Part shown: in pieces, positions 6,734 through 16,048 of the stretch | Layout of the letters: the number at the start of each line of letters is the position of its first letter | Position numbering within the stretch: the first letter of the stretch is position 1 | Assembly (NCBI RefSeq): GCF_001509585.1 | Contig: NZ_LNCI01000002.1 | Span: 496,001-560,000, forward strand | DNA length: 64,000 bases | From: Tropicimonas marinistellae | Lineage (GTDB): Bacteria > Pseudomonadota > Alphaproteobacteria > Rhodobacterales > Rhodobacteraceae | Reading direction: 5' to 3' | Translations under genes and position numbers: made by a program | Notes under the pieces: generated by a model | Database searches by the model: none | Told to the model about the DNA's origin: nothing | What the model saw: only the letters and a program-made list of their open reading frames with translations

Positions 6734-7654
6734 TCACATTTTTGCATCTGCTTCCCATTCACGTGGCTGGTCGGTGAAGCATGTGGTGCTTGAGAGTGGC
6801 CCGACAGGGTGGGCGAGGTTTCGTTCGGCCAGGTCTATCAAGTGGGCGAACACGTTTCGCTCTGCTGCGGCGCGCAGGGAGTCCGGCGTATCGGTGTAGA
6901 TCGTCGCGGTCAGCTCCGACACGGATTGCGGGTGCGGGCCGAGCTGCTCAAGGATTTGCGCCTCGCGGCCGCGGCGGTGGGCGATGAGCCAAGCGACTCG
7001 TGCGGCCGGATCGTCGACCGGGGCTCCATGGCCGGGATAATAGATCCGATCGGACCGGCTTGCGAGGCGGCCGCAGGATGCCATGAACGCAGAAAGGTCG
7101 CCGTCGGGTGGGGAGACCAGAGACGAGGCCCAGCCCATGACGTGGTCGCCAGTGAACAATGCGTCGCCCCACGCGAAAGCGAGATGATTGGACGTGTGAC
7201 CCGGCGTGTGTAGGGCCTGAAGGCGCCAGCCGTTTCCGTCGATCACTTCACCATCCGCGAGCTCTATTTCGGGCGCAAAGTCCTCATCGGCCCCTTCGCC
7301 GCCGCCCGCGAGCCCATCGGCGGCGAGCCGCACCATGACATCAGATCTCCCCGCACCGTGCGGCCCGAAGGCCAGCACGGGAGCCCCCGTCGCTTGAGAC
7401 AGCGGGCGCGCGAGCGGGGAATGATCGAGATGGGAGTGGGTGACGAAGATGTGGGTAATCCGCTCGCCCGGCGAGAGGGCCGCGAGAAGCGCATCGTAGT
7501 GCGCTGGCAGGGCAGGGCCGGGGTCGATCACGGCGACATTACCTTCGCCGATGACATAAGTGTTGGTGCCGTGTTCTGTCATCGGCGAGGGGTTTGGCGC
7601 GCGCAGGCATCGCAGCCCGGGTTCAAGGCGCGTCAGAGCAGGCTGGGCGGTCAT
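6734..7654 (-). CDS. metallo-beta-lactamase-fold hydrolase, LACTB2-like
   Basis: The 306-residue protein has the full MBL metal signature: THSHLDH (HxHxDH), TPGHT, FTGDHVMG with the bridging Asp, and YPGHG. The C-terminal part (about residues 225-290, HRRGREAQILEQL...) looks like the winged-helix domain of LACTB2-type members, some of which are endoribonucleases. I start at ATG 7654 because GAGGAGAA lies just upstream on the minus strand; the open frame extends further but overlaps the divergent kinase gene. The 42-bp divergent spacer suggests shared promoters. The substrate is unknown. Confidence 0.85.
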   Translation of the reverse strand: MTAQPALTRLEPGLRCLRAPNPSPMTEHGTNTYVIGEGNVAVIDPGPALPAHYDALLAALSPGERITHIFVTHSHLDHSPLARPLSQATGAPVLAFGPHGAGRSDVMVRLAADGLAGGGEGADEDFAPEIELADGEVIDGNGWRLQALHTPGHTSNHLAFAWGDALFTGDHVMGWASSLVSPPDGDLSAFMASCGRLASRSDRIYYPGHGAPVDDPAARVAWLIAHRRGREAQILEQLGPHPQSVSELTATIYTDTPDSLRAAAERNVFAHLIDLAERNLAHPVGPLSSTTCFTDQPREWEADAKM

Positions 7655-7696
7655 TTCGGCATTTCTCCTCGGCCAATCCGGCGATAGCGTTGTGCC

Positions 7697-9052
7697 ATGA
7701 AACTGGACTGGCTCAAACGCTCCTTGCCGCGCGGGCTCTACGGACGGGCGGCGCTTATTCTCGTCGTGCCCGTCGTGGTGCTCGTCGTCGTCGTCTCGCT
7801 GGTCTTCATCCAGCGGCATTTCGAAGACGTGACGCAGCAGCTTACGCGCGGGATTGTGCTGGAGTTGAGCGAGGTTGTCGAAGTCCTTGAAGCATCGCCG
7901 GACATGGCGTCCGGACTCGTCGCGATGCAACCCTTCGTGACGACGCTGGGAATTGGTGTCCGACCGGCCGAAACGATCCGGTCGGGAGACCGGCGCGTGT
8001 TCTACGATGTGTCCGGGCGGACGGTGATCGATACATTGCGGCGCGGACTTCCGGGCGTGCGTTCCGTGGACCTCGCGCAATCGAGCCGCAAGGTGATCGT
8101 GCAGATTGACACGGCACGCGGCACCATCGAAACGGATATCGACCGCCGGCGTGCCTCGGCGTCCAATCCGCACCAATTCCTGGTCCTCATGGCCACGATC
8201 GGCGTTTTGATGACGGGGATTGCCTTCGTGTACCTACGCAATCAGCTTCGGCCAATCACGCAGCTTGCGGATGCGGCAGAGGCCTTCGGAAAAGGGCGTG
8301 TGGTTCGGTACAAGCCATCGGGCGCTCTCGAAGTTCGGGCGGCCGGGCGGGCATTCCTGGACATGCGGTCGCGGATTGAACGACAGATCGAGCAACGCAC
8401 GATGATGCTATCCGGCGTGAGCCACGATCTGCGAACGCCGTTGACGAGGTTGAAGCTGGCGCTGTCGATGCAGCCTGAATCCGCTGAGGTGGACGACATG
8501 CAGCGCGACGTCGCGGAAATGGAGGGGCTGATCGAGGCCTTTCTGGACTTCGCGCGTTCCGACCAGGGCGAAGATCCGGAACCAGCCGATCCTGTGGAAC
8601 TGGCCCGTGATGTGGTCGCGCGGACGGCCCGGGGCGGCGGTGCGGTGACGTTTGTTGACTCTGACGCGGACGGAGACGGTGATGCGATCTCCGAATTGGT
8701 CGCGGAGCGGCTTGTGCCGCTGCGCAAGCACTCTGTTGACAGGGCGGTGAGCAACCTCGTCGGCAATGCTCTGCGCTATGGTCAAAGTGCTGAGGTGTCG
8801 GTGGAAATGCGACCAGGAAGCGTTTGTTTTTGCGTTGAAGACGATGGGCCCGGTATCCCGGAGGCCGATCGTATCCGGGCGATGATGCCGTTCACGCGCC
8901 TTGACAGCGCGCGAAATCAGGATCGGGGCTCCGGCGTGGGTTTGGGTCTCTCCATCGCACGGGACATCGCGCGCCGTCACGGCGGTGCGCTGCGATTGTC
9001 GGAAAGCGAGAGGCTCGGCGGGCTCAGGGCAGAGCTCGTGTTGGCGCGCTAG
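7697..9052 (+). CDS. EnvZ-like sensor histidine kinase
   Basis: The 451-residue protein has TM1 at about residues 18-40, a periplasmic region of about 110 residues, and TM2 at about 155-173. A HAMP segment follows, then HisKA with the phospho-accepting His in GVSHDLRTPLTRL. The HATPase domain shows the N-box (NLVGNALRYG), G1 (EDDGPGIP) and G2 (GSGVGLGLSIARDIARRHGG). The HDLRTPLTRLKLAL spacing is EnvZ-type. There is no response regulator next to it, so its partner lies elsewhere. It probably autophosphorylates in response to an envelope or osmotic cue; the signal is not evident. Confidence 0.88.
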   Translation: MKLDWLKRSLPRGLYGRAALILVVPVVVLVVVVSLVFIQRHFEDVTQQLTRGIVLELSEVVEVLEASPDMASGLVAMQPFVTTLGIGVRPAETIRSGDRRVFYDVSGRTVIDTLRRGLPGVRSVDLAQSSRKVIVQIDTARGTIETDIDRRRASASNPHQFLVLMATIGVLMTGIAFVYLRNQLRPITQLADAAEAFGKGRVVRYKPSGALEVRAAGRAFLDMRSRIERQIEQRTMMLSGVSHDLRTPLTRLKLALSMQPESAEVDDMQRDVAEMEGLIEAFLDFARSDQGEDPEPADPVELARDVVARTARGGGAVTFVDSDADGDGDAISELVAERLVPLRKHSVDRAVSNLVGNALRYGQSAEVSVEMRPGSVCFCVEDDGPGIPEADRIRAMMPFTRLDSARNQDRGSGVGLGLSIARDIARRHGGALRLSESERLGGLRAELVLAR

Positions 9053-9336
9053 GACGATGCAATCTCCAAACCGCGCGACACATGGTCCGGGGCGCTTGCC
9101 GGTGACATTCTCAGTAAGTGGTATGCGGCGTGCGGAAGTCGGCAACTTGTTCATAAAAAAGAGATGGTTGCGGTAACAGGTCGACGCGGTTTCGCTCCCT
9201 CGGTCTCGGGAACGCTGCATCGAACATGCATGGGTGGCATGAGCCGGGAGCGGTTGACGAAGAGAATTGCGGGCCGCATGCAGATGACACGTGACGCCCC
9301 TGGCGCCGAAACCCGCTCATCAGCAGGGAGTGCCGT

Positions 9337-11007
9337 ATGACTGAACTGTTTCCGCCCCTTAACGAGGTGGCACTCACTGTCATCGCCATTTCCATCAGCG
9401 GCGCGCTTGGCCTCTTGCTGGGGCGACAGCAGATACGCGGTGTCGGCCTTGGAATCGGCGGCGTGCTGTTCGCCGGTATCGCCATTGGCGATCTCTCTGC
9501 ACGGCTGGGACTGCACTTCAGTGCGGAAATGATGGAGTTCGTGCGCGAGTTCGGGCTGATCCTTTTCGTTTTCACGATCGGCATTCAGGTCGGGCCGGGC
9601 TTCTTCGCCTCGCTGCGCAAGTCGGGCATGCAACTCAATCTCGCCGCAGCCTGCATCGTGGCATTGGGCGTGCTGATCACCGTGGCGATCCACTTCGTAT
9701 TTGGCGTTCCCGTTCCTGCACTTGTCGGGCTTATGTCGGGCGCAGTGACCAATACCCCCGGGTTGGGTGCCGCAACGCAGGCTCTTACCGACATGGGAGC
9801 CGGCGCCGATGCCGTGGCTCAACCCTCTTTGGGCTACGCGGTGGCCTATCCTTTCGGGATCCTCGGTATCCTGCTGACCATGTTGCTGGTTCGCTTCGCC
9901 ACGCGCGTCGATGTTCCAGCCGAAGCCGCGGCCTACGACGCGGCGCGTCGCAAGGGAGCGAGCGCGCTGCCGTCGATGAACATTCTTGTGCGAAACGAGA
10001 ACCTCGATGGGCTGACCGCCGGCAAGGTGCCGGGATTGTTTGACGAAGGTGTCGTGGCCTCGCGCATGAAGAAGGGGGACGAGCTCCTGCTGCCGCTGCC
10101 GGAGACGGTCGTCAATGTCGGTGACGTGCTGCACCTGGTGGGCCCGAAGGACAAGCTGGAGGGGATGCGTATCATCCTCGGTGAGCGGACCGACACGGAC
10201 CTGACGACCAAGGGCACGCACATGACCTGGTCGCGTGTGCTGGTGACGGACCGCAAGGTGGCCGGGCATCGGCTGCGGTCGCTGAGCTTGCAGGAGACCC
10301 ATGGTGTCACGGTTTCGCGCATTCTGCGCGCCGGTGTGGAACTTCCGGCGCAGGCGGATTCAACGCTGGAGTTTGGCGATATCGTCACGGTCGTCGGCAG
10401 CACCGAGTCTGTGCAGGCCGTTCGCGGCGTATTGGGCGACGAGAGCAAGCGCCTCGACGAGGTAGACTTTCCCGGTCTCTTCGTTGGGATCGCGCTTGGG
10501 GTACTATTGGGGAGCCTGCCGCTCGCCATTCCGGGATTGCCGGCGCCGCTGAAGCTGGGGTTGGCAGGCGGCCCGCTGGTGGTGGCGATCTTGCTCGGAC
10601 GGCTGGGGCATTGGGGACCCTTCATGTGGGTCATGCCTCCGGTGGCAAACCACGCACTCCGCGAATTCGGCATCATATTGTTTCTGGCCGTCGTCGGGCT
10701 GAAGGCGGGTGACCAGTTCCTGGAAACTCTGCTGCACGGGGACGGCGTATCCTGGGTGGCCTACGGGGTGTTGATCACGTTGATCCCGTTGGTCGTGGTG
10801 GGGTTCGTGGCCCGGATATTCTTCAATTTCAACTACCTGACGCTTTGCGGCGTCCTGTCGGGTTCAATGACGGACCCGCCGGCACTGGCATTCGCCAATG
10901 CGCAGAGCGCCTCGCCGGCCTCCTCGATAGCCTACGCGACTGTCTATCCGCTGGTCATGGGGCTCAGGATCTTTGCACCGCAGCTCATCGTCCTGCTGCT
11001 GCTCTGA
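9337..11007 (+). CDS. YidE/AspT-family (aspartate:alanine exchanger type) transporter
   Basis: This 556-residue polytopic membrane protein has two hydrophobic halves of about five helices each. The hydrophilic middle (about residues 205-370) contains two TrkA-C-like domains. Motifs such as GLILFVFTIGIQVGPGFF, SGAVTNTPGLGAA, FGIILFLAVVGLKAG and LSGSMTDPPALAFA are the duplicated signature of the AAE/YidE family. E. coli YidE and YbjL are homologues of unknown substrate; AspT exchanges aspartate and alanine. The gene appears monocistronic, with a 284-bp upstream region in which I see no clear operator. Confidence 0.88.
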   Translation: MTELFPPLNEVALTVIAISISGALGLLLGRQQIRGVGLGIGGVLFAGIAIGDLSARLGLHFSAEMMEFVREFGLILFVFTIGIQVGPGFFASLRKSGMQLNLAAACIVALGVLITVAIHFVFGVPVPALVGLMSGAVTNTPGLGAATQALTDMGAGADAVAQPSLGYAVAYPFGILGILLTMLLVRFATRVDVPAEAAAYDAARRKGASALPSMNILVRNENLDGLTAGKVPGLFDEGVVASRMKKGDELLLPLPETVVNVGDVLHLVGPKDKLEGMRIILGERTDTDLTTKGTHMTWSRVLVTDRKVAGHRLRSLSLQETHGVTVSRILRAGVELPAQADSTLEFGDIVTVVGSTESVQAVRGVLGDESKRLDEVDFPGLFVGIALGVLLGSLPLAIPGLPAPLKLGLAGGPLVVAILLGRLGHWGPFMWVMPPVANHALREFGIILFLAVVGLKAGDQFLETLLHGDGVSWVAYGVLITLIPLVVVGFVARIFFNFNYLTLCGVLSGSMTDPPALAFANAQSASPASSIAYATVYPLVMGLRIFAPQLIVLLLL

Positions 11008-11067
11008 GCCGCGCGCGCGAGCGAGACACAGTGCTTCCGTTGGGCCCGGCTGGGCGCAGTTGAACGG

Positions 11068-11084
11068 TCAGCGATTTTCGCTGA
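11068..11084. terminator. possible weak hairpin terminator between convergent genes
   Basis: TCAGCGA and TCGCTGA form a perfect 7-bp stem with a 3-nt loop in the 130-bp space between the converging transporter and aminotransferase genes. It lacks a U-run on either strand, so the terminator reading is weak. Confidence 0.3.
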
Positions 11085-11137
11085 ATATCATTGCTTTGTG
11101 CCGAGGTCTTCACGCAAAACAGGACGTCGCTCGCGGC

Positions 11138-12343
11138 TCAGCGGAGCATGAGGTAATCGCGCATTCGGTCCAATGCACGCGCAATATTCTCGCGACTGTT
11201 GGCGTAGCTCAGACGGATGTAACCTTCCCCGAGAATGCCGAAGTCCGGTCCGCCGATCGTCGCGACGCCGGTCTCCTCCAGCAGCGCCGATGCAAGCGCC
11301 TTCGCCTGCCTGCCAGTGCCCGAGACATTCGGAAAGGCATAGAAAGCGCCCTTGGGCGAGATGCAACTGACACCGGGCAGCGCATTCAACCCGTCAACAA
11401 CGAGCCTGCGGCGCGCATCGAATTCTGCGACCATCTCTGCGACGGCATCCTGCGGGCCCGTGAGGGCCTCCAGCGCGGCGTGTTGGGTGGGTGCGTTCAC
11501 GCAGGACCATGCATTGACCGCCAGCTTGCGCGCCTTGTCATAGAGACCGTCTGGCCAGACGGAATAGCCGATGCGCCAGCCCGTCATCGCGTAGGTCTTG
11601 GACCAGCCATTCAGCAGGATCAGCCGGTCACGGATCTCCGGGAAGGCGAGAAGGCTCACATGTTCCTCGCCATCGTAGAGCATCTGATCGTAGATCTCAT
11701 CCGACAGAATTGCTACCTGAGGATGGGCACCCAATCCTTTGACAAGGTGTTCTATTTCCCCTCTTGGCGTAACGCCGCCGCAGGGATTGGCCGGAGAATT
11801 CAGGATCAGCAGCCGTGTTTGCGGCGTGATCAGCGACAATGTCTCTTCGGCGGAGAAGGCAAAGCCATTTGCCTCGCGGATCGGGACGGGTACGGGATTG
11901 GCGCCAGTGAACTCGATCATCGAGCGATAGATGGGAAATCCCGGGTCGGGGTAGAGGATATCCACGCCCGGTGCGCCGAGCATCAGGATAGCCGCGAACA
12001 TCGTTACCTTGCCGCCGGGTACCACCAGCACCCGGTCGGGAGAAATCTCCACTGAGAAGCGGCGATGCAGATCGGCAGCCACTGCCTCGCGCAACACCGG
12101 CAAACCGGTGGCGGGCGTGTATCCGTGATGGCCGTCGCGGAGGGCCTTCACGGCGGCTTCGACGATATTGGGCGGCGTCGGAAAATCCGGCTGACCGATC
12201 CCGAGGTTGATCACATCCATCCCGCCCGCGGCCAGTTCGCCCGCGCGTGCCAGAACGGCGAAGGCGTTTTCCTCGCCGATCCGGTCGAACCCCGAGACCG
12301 TCTCGAGCCGCGCACCAGCGGCTAGCGCAGAGTGACCGCTCAC
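11138..12343 (-). CDS. class I/II PLP-dependent aminotransferase
   Basis: The 401-residue fold-type I aminotransferase has IGQPDFPTP near the N-terminus, NSPANPCGG (Asn contacting PLP), SDEIYDQM (Asp), SKTYAMTGWRIGY with the Schiff-base Lys, and RLSYANS with the substrate-carboxylate Arg. It belongs to the aspartate/aromatic aminotransferase group; the substrate cannot be fixed from sequence. The GTG start overlaps the stop of the upstream FAH gene (GTGA), so it is the last gene of the homoprotocatechuate operon. This suggests that it feeds an aromatic or related amino acid, such as tyrosine or DOPA, towards the pathway (inference). Confidence 0.85.
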   Translation of the reverse strand: MSGHSALAAGARLETVSGFDRIGEENAFAVLARAGELAAGGMDVINLGIGQPDFPTPPNIVEAAVKALRDGHHGYTPATGLPVLREAVAADLHRRFSVEISPDRVLVVPGGKVTMFAAILMLGAPGVDILYPDPGFPIYRSMIEFTGANPVPVPIREANGFAFSAEETLSLITPQTRLLILNSPANPCGGVTPRGEIEHLVKGLGAHPQVAILSDEIYDQMLYDGEEHVSLLAFPEIRDRLILLNGWSKTYAMTGWRIGYSVWPDGLYDKARKLAVNAWSCVNAPTQHAALEALTGPQDAVAEMVAEFDARRRLVVDGLNALPGVSCISPKGAFYAFPNVSGTGRQAKALASALLEETGVATIGGPDFGILGEGYIRLSYANSRENIARALDRMRDYLMLR

Positions 12344-13182
12344 GCTTCCCAGGCCCGTACGGATTGCCGCTGTTCGCCGAGCCCGGATATCCCGAGACGC
12401 ATTTCATCCCCCGGATTGAGGTACCGAGGGGGTTTCATCCCCATTCCGACGCCGGGCGGCGTGCCGGTGGAGATCAGGTCGCCGGGTTCCAACGTGACGA
12501 AACGGCTCAGGTGGGAAATGACCTCCGCGACCGGGAAGATCATCGTGCGTGTGTTGCCGCTTTGGCATCGCTCGCCGTTCACGTCGAGGAAAAGGTCGAG
12601 CGCTTGCGGGTCCGGCACCTCGTCCGGGGTTACCAGCCAGGGGCCGACCGGGGCGAAGCTGTCGCAGGATTTGCCCTTGACCCATTGGCCGCCCATCTCG
12701 ATTTGAAACGCCCGTTCGGAGACATCGTTCACGATGCAATACCCGGCCACGTGGTCGAGTGCAGCTTCGGGAGTGACGTGCTGCGCGCGGCGGCCGATCA
12801 CCGCGCCAAGCTCAACTTCCCAGTCCGTCTTCTCCGACCCTTTCGGGATGACCACCGGATCGTTGGCGCCCGTGGTGGGACAGACTTTCATGAAGAGGAT
12901 CGGGAAATCCGGGATTGGATTGCCGGTTTCCTCGGCGTGATCGGAGTAGTTGAGGCCAATGCAGAAGATCCGCCGGATATCTGCGAGGATCGGCGCGTAG
13001 TCCGTGTCATTCAGAGCGGGCAGGGCAGAAAGATCCAGCGCTTCGAGATGCGACAGCCCGCCATAGGCGATCGTGTCGGCGGTTATATCGTCCACCTCGC
13101 CGATCAGGCTACGCAGGATACCGTCCGCGTCGACGGCGGCAGGCACGATGCCGTCAGCGGTGCGAATTCGGCAGAACTTCAT
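12340..13182 (-). CDS. fumarylacetoacetate hydrolase (FAH) family protein, operon-distal copy
   Basis: The 280-residue FAH-fold protein has FCIGLNYSDHAEE, the metal-binding DWEVELGAVIG (two Glu) and NDVSER (Asp), plus KSCDSFAPVGPWLVT, SGNTRTMIF and ISTGTPPGVG. These are all canonical for FAH-type hydrolases and decarboxylases. ATG 13182 follows a strong GGAGG; an upstream in-frame extension of 11 codons has no SD. In E. coli HpaG two FAH domains are fused and carry out decarboxylation and isomerisation. Here two single-domain FAH genes occur in one operon, and this may be one half of that function. Confidence 0.85.
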   Translation of the reverse strand: MKFCRIRTADGIVPAAVDADGILRSLIGEVDDITADTIAYGGLSHLEALDLSALPALNDTDYAPILADIRRIFCIGLNYSDHAEETGNPIPDFPILFMKVCPTTGANDPVVIPKGSEKTDWEVELGAVIGRRAQHVTPEAALDHVAGYCIVNDVSERAFQIEMGGQWVKGKSCDSFAPVGPWLVTPDEVPDPQALDLFLDVNGERCQSGNTRTMIFPVAEVISHLSRFVTLEPGDLISTGTPPGVGMGMKPPRYLNPGDEMRLGISGLGEQRQSVRAWEA

Positions 13183-13210
13183 TTGGATTTCCTCCGAGTT
13201 GCCACTCCGG

Positions 13211-13232
13211 CGCACCGGGCGTTACCGGTGCG
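13211..13232 (-). other. intercistronic hairpin between the LigB dioxygenase and FAH genes
   Basis: CGCACCGG and CCGGTGCG form a perfect 8-bp stem with a 6-nt loop, located in the 155-bp spacer just upstream of the FAH ribosome binding site. There is no U-run, so RNA stabilisation or processing is more likely than termination. A second, imperfect GC-rich fold lies at about 13285-13330. Confidence 0.4.
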
Positions 13233-13337
13233 TTTCGGACTCGGAGGGATCGAAGCGGATTCGCCGGGCGGCTGCAAGCGGCATTGCGATGGCGGGCCTT
13301 GCTTTGGCCTGCCACCGCCATTGCGCCTGCGTGGCAA

Positions 13338-14198
13338 TCAGTCCAGCGAGAACACCACGTTGGTTTGTCCGGTGCCGGAGGAGGGGAAGTACTCCGTGAT
13401 CACCTCGCCCGTGCCCGTGTACCGATCCCATCCGAGCGCGCCGAAGAGCATGATCGTGTCGTGCATGTCGCCTTCGCCGTCACAGTATTTGGCGTAGTCG
13501 GGCAGCATCTGAAGAAACAGCTCGGTTTCGCCGTTTTGCCACATCTCCAATACCCGTCGGTCCACGACCTCGTTGAATTTCGAGGAGATTGTGAAGGTGC
13601 CATTGTTCTCGGCATAGATGTCGTTGGGCCAGATCTGGTGGCTGAGTGAACCCGACGCAATCAGCGCAACATTGCTATCGGATTTCTCGATGGCTTCGCG
13701 GATCGCTTCGCCTAGTTTTCGCGACTGTTCAAGCGAATGCACCGTGCACATGGCGGCGACCGAAACGACCTTGAGCGCCGGTTCCGGACCTCGATTCATG
13801 TATCGCATGGGCACAAGGGTGCCGTATTCCAGATCCAGGCTGTCGACCTGGTGACTGAGCGTGTAAACGCCGTTCTCGCGCGCGGTCTCCGCGATCAGGT
13901 CGCCAAGCGCGGCGTTACCCTCGTATTCGTAGGGCAGATCCTTGATGAATTGCGGAAATTCGTGGGAGGTGAACATCCCCTTGAAGCGGTGGTTGGCGTT
14001 TATGTGATAGGCGGCATTCACCAGCCAGTGCGTGTCGAGGATCACAAAGGTGTCTGCGCCTGCTTCTCGCGCGCGGCGGCCAATCTCCGCATGGCCATCG
14101 ATAGCGGCTTGCCGGGCGCCCTTCAGCGGCCCGTCCTGCTCGGACATCACCATGGTCGGAACATGTGTGACCTTTGCGGCGAGCACGATTTTACCCAT
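13338..14198 (-). CDS. hpaD: 3,4-dihydroxyphenylacetate (homoprotocatechuate) 2,3-dioxygenase, class III (LigB type)
   Basis: The 286-residue protein resembles E. coli HpaD along its whole length. Shared stretches include MGKIVLAAKVTHVP, DTHWLVNAAYHIN, LEYGTLVPMRYMN, ASGSLSHQIW, GDMHDTIMLFGALGWD and SSGTGQ(T/V)N. The conserved His residues in VTHVP and SGSLSH are the class III ligand and acid-base positions. It cleaves homoprotocatechuate at the 2,3-bond to 5-carboxymethyl-2-hydroxymuconate semialdehyde. GGAGGAG precedes the ATG. It lies downstream of the TRAP genes, outside the core catabolic block, while an unrelated VOC-type enzyme for the same step sits in that block. Confidence 0.92.
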   Translation of the reverse strand: MGKIVLAAKVTHVPTMVMSEQDGPLKGARQAAIDGHAEIGRRAREAGADTFVILDTHWLVNAAYHINANHRFKGMFTSHEFPQFIKDLPYEYEGNAALGDLIAETARENGVYTLSHQVDSLDLEYGTLVPMRYMNRGPEPALKVVSVAAMCTVHSLEQSRKLGEAIREAIEKSDSNVALIASGSLSHQIWPNDIYAENNGTFTISSKFNEVVDRRVLEMWQNGETELFLQMLPDYAKYCDGEGDMHDTIMLFGALGWDRYTGTGEVITEYFPSSGTGQTNVVFSLD

Positions 14199-14241
14199 CT
14201 TGGTTTCTCCTCCAGGAATGCGAAGTCTGTGTTTCTCGGTG

Positions 14242-15549
14242 TCAGGTGAGGGCGAGCGAAAGGGCCGGGATGGCGATCAGCACGCCCATGCGAATGATGT
14301 CGGCGATCCAGAAAGGCAGGATGCCGCGGAAGATCGTCTTGAGCGCGACGTCGGGCAGCATGGCGTTGAGCACGAAAACGTTCATGCCCACGGGTGGCGT
14401 GATGAGGCTCACCTCGGTGACGACGACGACGATGATGCCGAACCAGATCAGCACCGCTTCCGGGTCCGACAGGATGTCGAGGCCGAAATCGAGCTGATAC
14501 ATCAGCGGGTAGAAGATCGGCACCGTCAGCAGGATCATCGACAGGCTTTCCAGCACGCACCCCAGCACGAGGTAGATGACAATTATGAGTGCGAGAACCA
14601 GCCAGGCGTTGAGCTCCATCTCGTAGACAAGATCGGCCAGTGCATCTGGCAGGCCGGCAAGGTTGATGTAGTTGGAAAAAACCTCCGCCCCGATGACGAT
14701 AACGAAAATCATCGCGGTAGAGACGGCCGTTTCGGTGAGTGACTGGCCTACGTCGCGCAGGCTGGCGTGACCGGTGGCGAGCACCATGACGAGGGCCGCG
14801 CCGGCGCCCATGCCTGCCGCCTCAATGGGCGTGAAAAAGCCGCCATAGATGCCGACCATGATGAAGAGGAACAGTCCGGCGGCGAGGATCACGCCGTAGA
14901 GTTCCTCGCCCGGGTGGTCCTCCACCTCGAAACTCTGTGGGGCGAGTTTTGGGTTGAGAACCACCGCCACCGCAACGGCCAGTACGTATAGTGCGAGCCC
15001 GATCAGACCCGGCACGATCCCGGCGAGAAAGAGCTGGCCGATATCGCTCTCCGTCAGGATGCCGTAGATGATGAGGATCACCGAGGGCGGGATCAGGATG
15101 CCCAGCGTGCCGCCCGCAGCGATGGCGCCGGCCGAGAGGCTGTCGGAATAGCCGAATTTGCGCAGCGAAGGCATCGCGACCTTTGACATTGTCGCGGCGG
15201 TCGCAAGCGACGAGCCCGATACGGCGGAGAACCCGCCACAGCTGAGAACGGCCGCCATCGCGAGCCCGCCCGGCAAGCGCCGCACCAGCCGTTGCGCGGC
15301 GGCGAACAGGCCGCCCGCGACGCCGGAATGTGCCAGCAGGTTGCCCATGAAGATGAACAGCGGGATCACCGAGAGCGAATAGGAGAAGATCGTGTCAAAG
15401 GCTGAGGCGCCCAACATGTTCGCAGCCGGACCGATCCCGCGCAATATGGCGAAGCCGACGGCGCCGACCAGAACCATGGCAAAGGCGATCGGCACGCGAA
15501 ACATTGCGAGCGCAAGAAGGATCGCCGTGGCAATGAGCGGCTCGAGCAT
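14242..15549 (-). CDS. dctM: TRAP transporter large permease (DctM type)
   Basis: The 435-residue, 12-13 helix permease has the DctM signatures SVIPLFIFMGNLLAHSG, GGFSAVSGSSLATAATMSKVAMP, GILIPPSVILIIYGILTE and PPVGMNVFVLN. It provides the Na+-dependent transport channel. Only 1 nt separates its ATG from the stop of the small permease gene. Embedding in the homoprotocatechuate operon suggests import of an aromatic acid such as hydroxyphenylacetate or homoprotocatechuate rather than C4-dicarboxylate, an inference from context. Confidence 0.92.
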   Translation of the reverse strand: MLEPLIATAILLALAMFRVPIAFAMVLVGAVGFAILRGIGPAANMLGASAFDTIFSYSLSVIPLFIFMGNLLAHSGVAGGLFAAAQRLVRRLPGGLAMAAVLSCGGFSAVSGSSLATAATMSKVAMPSLRKFGYSDSLSAGAIAAGGTLGILIPPSVILIIYGILTESDIGQLFLAGIVPGLIGLALYVLAVAVAVVLNPKLAPQSFEVEDHPGEELYGVILAAGLFLFIMVGIYGGFFTPIEAAGMGAGAALVMVLATGHASLRDVGQSLTETAVSTAMIFVIVIGAEVFSNYINLAGLPDALADLVYEMELNAWLVLALIIVIYLVLGCVLESLSMILLTVPIFYPLMYQLDFGLDILSDPEAVLIWFGIIVVVVTEVSLITPPVGMNVFVLNAMLPDVALKTIFRGILPFWIADIIRMGVLIAIPALSLALT

Positions 15550-15550
15550 G

Positions 15551-16048
15551 TCAGAGGCTCCGAATGTGATGGTGCGGCCGAAGCGCGATGAGCGCGCTGA
15601 CGGCGAAGGTCAGGGTGCCGAGCGCGGCGGCCGGCCAGACGGGAAGAGCGAGATCGTTGGTCACCGCGCCGTCGTGAAAGAGGTTCTTCCCATGCATGGC
15701 CACGGTCCAGCTAAGGGCGAGCAACACCGTCGCACTCACCCCCGCACCAAAGGCAATTGCAATCCGGTCGACGCGCGGGGACCACACGGAGCTGAGAAGA
15801 TCGACCTCCACGTGGCTTCCCTTGAGCGTGGTGATCGGCAGGGCCGCCAGAACAAGATCCGCGAGCAGCACCTGCGTCAGTTCGAACGCACCGGGTAGCG
15901 GCGTGTTGAAGACATAGCGCCCCACCACATCGACGACCGTCACAGTGACCATCGCGAGGATCAATCCGCCACAGAGCGCCGAAAGCACTCGAAGGACGAA
16001 TAGGTTAAGCCCCTCAGCGGGCCTCGGAATGGGCGCAGCGCGGTTCAT
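15551..16048 (-). CDS. dctQ: TRAP transporter small permease (DctQ type)
   Basis: The 165-residue protein has four predicted membrane helices and the usual TRAP small-subunit pattern (VDVVGRYVFNTPLPGAFELTQVLLADLVLAALP, then HVEVDLL). It joins the large permease and aids docking of the binding protein. The ATG overlaps the stop of the binding-protein gene (ATGA), so the three genes form a coupled P-Q-M unit. The first helix (NLFVLRVLSALCGGLILAMV) is preceded by a short cytoplasmic tail. Confidence 0.88.
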   Translation of the reverse strand: MNRAAPIPRPAEGLNLFVLRVLSALCGGLILAMVTVTVVDVVGRYVFNTPLPGAFELTQVLLADLVLAALPITTLKGSHVEVDLLSSVWSPRVDRIAIAFGAGVSATVLLALSWTVAMHGKNLFHDGAVTNDLALPVWPAAALGTLTFAVSALIALRPHHHIRSL